From: Strongylocentrotus droebachiensis
Lineage: Eukaryota > Echinodermata > Echinoidea > Camarodonta > Strongylocentrotidae
DNA: 64,000 nt
Direction: 5' to 3'
Assembly: GCA_035222895.1 (NCBI GenBank)
Contig: JAVYIG010007530.1
Location: 36,820 to 100,819 of the forward strand
Part shown: in pieces, positions 59,593 through 64,000 of the stretch
Layout: every line of letters begins with the position of its first letter
Numbering within the stretch: the stretch's first letter is position 1
Translations under genes and position numbers: made by a program
The notes under the pieces: model-generated
Databases searched by the model: none
What the model saw: only the letters and a program-made list of their open reading frames with translations
What the model was told of the DNA's origin: nothing

Positions 59593-59835
59593 AGGTGTTG
59601 TGGTCTAGTGGATAAGTCGTAGGACTACACTAATGTCCTTTGGCAAGATATTAATCTACATTTGCCACTCTCCACCCAGGTGTTAAATGGGTACCGGTAG
59701 GAAGCAATTCCTTGAATGCTGTGGGCGCCGAAATTGGCTGCCTAGGAGAGCCGGGGTAATAGTTGGAGCACCTTGAGCACCATGCATGGTAGATATGTGC
59801 GCTATATACATAAAATATCCAATATTATCATTATA
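59593..59835 (+). mobile_element. tRNA-derived SINE, B box deleted
   Basis: AGGTGTTGTGG and an A box TGGTCTAGTGG are followed by CACTAATGTCCTTTGGCAAG, TTTGCCACTCTCCACCCAGG, GGGTACCGGTAGGAAGCAAT and GTGCGCTATATACAT. The segment that carries the B box in the other copies is missing, so this copy could not be transcribed normally by pol III. Confidence 0.8.
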
Positions 59836-59984
59836 TATATAAACCCACTGGCTACTGGAACTGGTAAGTTCCTGTATTAAGCCTATGGGAAAGTGAGAAT
59901 TCAATAGTCAATAGTTTAATGAATAAGCACTTTAAAGAGAAGGTTGAGTTCTGGGAAGAGGTGAAAAATAATTTCTGAGCATTA

Positions 59985-60270
59985 TATTTATTATTTTTAT
60001 TTATTTATTTTAATACACAATGTTGTAGGTCTAAGCCTGTTCATCGATCCAGGATTCTTCCATGATTACTGCCATTTGTGGAGGGAGGAGGTTGTGTAAT
60101 TAACATGAGACAATATATAGACAACACCTAGACCGGCTCATACAAAAGGCTTACATTCTTTGACCAGTGACTATCAATTCTATTCTTAAATGAGTTTACC
60201 GACCCAGCTGCCACAGCGTTTTCTATATCATTGTTATTATGCCAGTGTGGTAGAACATCAGAGATAAAAA
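59985..60270 (-). mobile_element. LINE remnant: reverse transcriptase C-terminus and tail
   Basis: The minus frame 60259-60128 encodes DVLPHW..., then AVAAGSVNSFKNRIDSHW and a stop 12 codons later. This is the familiar P.WN.LP...SVN.FKNRLD.HW ending of LINE/RT proteins, with the WN.LP part damaged. The 3' UTR ends in an AATAAATAAATAAA tail near 59990. It is a different LINE group from 15618-15930. Confidence 0.75.
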
Positions 60271-60373
60271 TGTGTCCTGAAAAGCATTGCTCTTCAAATG
60301 CCTTAATTTTCTAAACATGACAAGTAACAGCATAAAAATGAGGCCTGATTTGTATGCCACATGTTTGTGTAGT

Positions 60374-60566
60374 CCCGTATACACCTTTCTGTGTACAGTG
60401 CTTGTTACTTTTATACCAAGACTGGGCCAATTTCTGATCATTTGGATGATTCCAGAACCTTGCAGTACACACCAATACTAATATGCTACATGATCAACTT
60501 TTTCTGATCAATTCCACACCGTTTCTTGCACAATGCTATCGCATGACCAGAACTCAACTTTATTTT
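60374..60566 (+). mobile_element. Partial copy of the AGGTAAAGACCAGT MITE
   Basis: It matches the right half of 15137-15503 (TAGTCCCGTATACACCTTTC, GTGCTTGTTACTTTTA, GATTCCAGAACCTTGCAG, CAATGCTATCGCATGACCAG) and ends at the TTAA that begins the next copy. Confidence 0.8.
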
Positions 60567-60569
60567 TAA

Positions 60570-60957
60570 AGATAAAGACCAGTTATGGTCATGCGATTGT
60601 ATTGTGAAAGAAACGTTGTGAAATCGATCAGAAAAGGTTGATCATCTAGCATAGATGTACTGCAAGGTTCTGAAATCATCAAAATGATAAGAAATTTGGC
60701 CCAGTCTTCATAAAGTTACAAGCAGTGTACACAGAAAGATGTATATGGGACTACGCACACGTGCGCGACACATGCGTTTTTATCTCTCAAATACCAATAG
60801 ATAAACTAATTTACCAAATATATCAATAAGCAGGCGGTTTCCTGGCAAAATTTGTATCATCATGTATTATTCAAAACATATTCTTTCACATGATTGGTAA
60901 TAAGAACTTCCATTTCATTTTTTGAAATTGAGGCGTTTCCAATACTGGTCTTTACCT
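60570..60957 (-). mobile_element. TTAA-flanked MITE, inverted copy
   Basis: Ends AGATAAAGACCAGT and ACTGGTCTTTACCT, flanked by TTAA at 60566-60569 and 60958-60961. The interior matches 15137-15503 in reverse orientation, with extra sequence around CACACGTGCGCGACACATGC. Confidence 0.85.
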
Positions 60958-61194
60958 TTAAAGAAGGTTATAATGCCCTTCTGGCTCTATGCAGTCGCCT
61001 TGGACGACAGAAAGGTAATGCACAATAACTTCCTTGTTGTATGTTTATGGAGATGCTATGGTATTGACTTTCACTCTGTCCGTCTTCATCATATCATTTT
61101 CTTTTCTCAGGAATACTTTAATTACATGTTTATTTGACTCCCTGATTAGATATACATTCGATACAGATGCGATGATGGAGATGAATAAAGAGCC

Positions 61195-61365
61195 ACAGTG
61201 AGGGAGAAAGAGAGAAAGAGAGAGAGAGACATAGGAATAGATAGATAAAGAGAGAGTGGATAAAAGGAAAAATAACAGAAAATGACAGAAAATTGAATGA
61301 CAGAGAGATAGAGAGAGAGAAAGAAGGAGAGAGAGGGAGAGGGGAGGGGGAGGGAGAGGGGAATG
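61195..61365. repeat. GA-rich microsatellite
   Basis: Imperfect (GA)n with GGGGAGGG units. Confidence 0.9.
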
Positions 61366-61369
61366 GAAA

Positions 61370-63480
61370 TGAATTCTTTTCTACAATAATTTGATATGAT
61401 GATATAATTTTTTATAGCGCAACAGTTTGAATTTCTAAACATGTACCTGAATGAACATGAACAGAACCTATCCTGGTTATTCTTCCAACTATTTCTAGTG
61501 CTTTTATGTGAAGAAGTTTATGTACATTTAATTCACCAAGTTGTAATTGCTTGCTAATATTGCTGAAATTATTACAAAATTATCTCTCATAGAAATATTG
61601 TAATAATTGCAAGATCGATGCCAGGCCAATAAAAGAGGAAACAATCTGGCATTTATGATGCTTTATCGTAATGTATTATTCATTTACTATCACTTGATAT
61701 GTAACTATGGCGATTTAACCTGAGCAACATCCTCAAATAATTCCATGTTACCATTTTAGGAAGCATGCAGACACACATTGTGACAGTTTCTAAAATTCCC
61801 TGAATGTTTTCACAAACACGATCACATTAAAGCCTTCAAGCACCAACATCAGGTCGCAACTTTGTCTGCATTGCTCGTGCAAATCCAATAACATCAATTT
61901 ACATCCTAATAATATAACACTCAACCCCATCGTTATTAAAATGGGTTTATGAAAAAGCATCATAATATGTCTACATATATTGAGAGCAGCACTGCAGGTA
62001 TCACAGCAGGGTTTCACAGCACCGTTGCCAAACGACAGACCAGCACCCCAGCCGACTCCATCACACACCTGAATAAAGGTGTCAGATATGATTATCTGCG
62101 AGGCGAGATGGTGTCGATGATGAGAGCGTCGAGATCGCGGAGATCGCAGCGCAGACATGATGAACAGACGCTCGGTTGTGGAGATAATTGGAAGGGGATT
62201 CTTTAATGATGCGAACTCTCACCTCCGATATGGAACACATTTTTTTAGCGGAGTTATGTTGTTCGGTTTAACGCTTGTCCCTCTGTGTGATTCATATCGG
62301 AACACGTTCTGTTTTCACTGTCTGGTGAAAACAATCTGTCATGGGCCTATGCTGAATGCATGCATTGTGGCTGACCAGTAGCATGTACACCATGAAGACA
62401 TTGTATTTATAGACTTTGCTTGCTTGCGAAGCAAGGAATGTAAATAATCATTGTGACATGGTGGTAGAACATATTGCTTCATTCTTCAATGTATTTGTCT
62501 GTTTTAACCCTGAACATGACGCTTGTGGGTCTCATTTACTGTCACATGGATATCATTGAGGTTTGAGCACTGCAGGATCTGTAGATTATGTGATAACCTC
62601 AGTGATTTTCAGAGGTCTACAGATGAGGGGCAAGAGATTATGTTACCTGCCCCCCCCCCTTTCTTCCCCACTCCTCCCCCACTAATTATCAAACAAAATT
62701 AAAGAAAAGCAAAGGAAAAGAGTGAGAGAATGAAGTAAGGGAGAGGGAGAAGGCAACATGAAAAGAGAACCCCTACCCCCCCCCCCCCCTCATCCCCCTT
62801 TTACAATGTAAACCCTGTCCAAACTCTAAGGCCTTTAAAATTGTTCTCTCAGGTTTCATCCATCTCATAAGATTGGTGCCCCCCCCCCCCCCCTTTCCAA
62901 CACAAGAACCCCCTTATGCACTTTTTACATTGATGCTATGCCATTTCATAACCCTGTTTAACTATTAACATCTCCTCTTCACAAATCTTCAAATTCCTCT
63001 TTTTCTACATTTGATTTGAATCAAGTAAACAATGTTTCAATCATTTTTTTTTATGTATACAAATGCAGTTTCATTTCCATTTCTACTATATACCTTTTTT
63101 AACTACTTCTACCAACCAATTCTGGAATTCCCTAACCAAAAAAATTACCATCACAATATCAACACTATCCATCAAAATGAATCTCCGCCATGCACTTCTG
63201 TGATTGTACCAGTCACAATAAATCCTATACAATCACACTTACCGGTACCTAAATCAATTCCACTGTCAGATTGTACCAACACAAACTGAAAATGTTCATC
63301 ATGTAGAGACCCATATGATCCATTTCCGATAATGCAATAATAATCATCACTACTACCTGAATTTATTCTATGACCAAAATGAACTCAAGCATGTCTGGAT
63401 ATAATAATGTTGCATACATAGCGTGTGTATGATCTTCATCATCGTATTTCATGTTCCACTCGACTCCCCATCTCACTACA
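61370..63480. other. No gene recognised
   Basis: Contains three poly-C runs (62650-62659, 62776-62789, 62879-62893). The minus frame 61790-62158 (122 codons) in a less AT-rich segment has no recognised domain or splice border. Confidence 0.35.
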
Positions 63481-63490
63481 TCATTCTTAA

Positions 63491-64000
63491 AGAGATGGTC
63501 GAGTTATGGTCATGTTGAAGAGCAATTGTGAGCTTTCTTCTTCTTTTAAATCTTACGTGGCAGAACGTTAGAGAACAGATGTGACATGAAAAGGACAGCT
63601 CTTAAAATGACCCTATATTTCAAATACAGCTACAGAATATTCTAAAACTTTGAATCATATCTTGTTGCCACACGAGGTGTTTAAAAAGGTTAATTATGTA
63701 ACACAGAAGAGTTGGTGTATATACTGTGAGGTTTTGGGATCATCAATTGCTCATGATTGATAAAATTCTCATAAACTCTACACAAAAATGTTCACATGGA
63801 ACTACACACACATGCAACATGAAAGTTTGGTCCAAACACTTCTGAATCATCTATTTCTTGTCACGTTTCGATCATGAGAGCATTTGAAAAACAATCCTTT
63901 TTTCAGGAGACACTTTATATCTTCAATGATATCCTTCCACACTGAAATGCCAACAAAAATGAGAAAGCTCACAAATTATATTTTCAACTTTACCAGAAGC
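63491..64000. mobile_element. Distant relative of the AGGTAAAGACCAGT MITE
   Basis: It follows TTAA and begins AGAGATGGTCGAGTTATGGT, close to AGATAAAGACCAGTTATGGT at 60570. TTTTGGGATCATCA and TCACATGGAACTACACACAC parallel internal blocks of that copy. No right end is seen before the window stops. Confidence 0.4.

Noticed and set aside
61790-62158. 122-codon minus-strand frame
   Set aside because: No domain, signal peptide or splice border recognised. Frames of this size are expected by chance in this much sequence.

Overview
The window looks like animal nuclear DNA, probably from a marine deuterostome and most likely an echinoderm. The reasons are one intron-containing gene with GT-AG splice sites, tRNA-derived SINEs, fragments of LINE retrotransposons, many short inverted-repeat transposons (MITEs), very frequent CT/GA microsatellites and an AT-rich background. 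No species-diagnostic gene is present, so the lineage is inference. There is no bacterial-type operon, CRISPR array or rRNA, and no intact tRNA gene.

One gene is well supported. It lies on the minus strand, with coding exons running from 30920 down to 22220. Six exons join in consistent phase at GT-AG borders and give a 1175-residue protein. It has four membrane segments in the first 215 residues and a long cytoplasmic tail rich in Ser, Arg and Pro, with six PPxY motifs. This layout fits the ENTREP/FAM189 family, whose vertebrate members bind WW-domain ubiquitin ligases such as ITCH through PPxY motifs. A minus-strand TATA box near 39565 is a candidate promoter, about 8.5 kb upstream of the first coding exon. 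The edges of exons 1 to 4 are each accompanied by degenerate tandem copies of the exon border and splice site, some with intact splice signals.

Region by region. 1-5 kb: an array of TTTAAACAAC motifs, CT tracts and a TA-flanked MITE. 5-15 kb: a hAT-like MITE, LINE 3' ends, a tRNA-derived SINE split by a LINE fragment, foldback elements and CTT/CT tracts. 15-22 kb: a TTAA-flanked MITE, the C-terminus of a LINE reverse transcriptase whose 3' tail matches the local SINEs, a GA minisatellite, a SINE and AT-rich sequence. 22-31 kb: the gene. 31-40 kb: its presumed long first intron, with several MITEs, a second SINE type interrupted by a TTAA MITE, and a 1.5-1.8 kb tandem duplication. 40-43.5 kb: a long hairpin, a LINE tail and GA tracts. 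43.56-47.85 kb: a candidate undescribed element about 4.3 kb long, bounded by long inverted repeats, with repeated copies of a GGAGAGGACA-type motif and a separate GC-rich foldback inside. 48-64 kb: no convincing gene; tandem duplications, microsatellites, two MITE families, a LINE remnant and a SINE.

Most open reading frames outside the gene are translations of microsatellites, transposon remnants or the antisense strand of exon 6.
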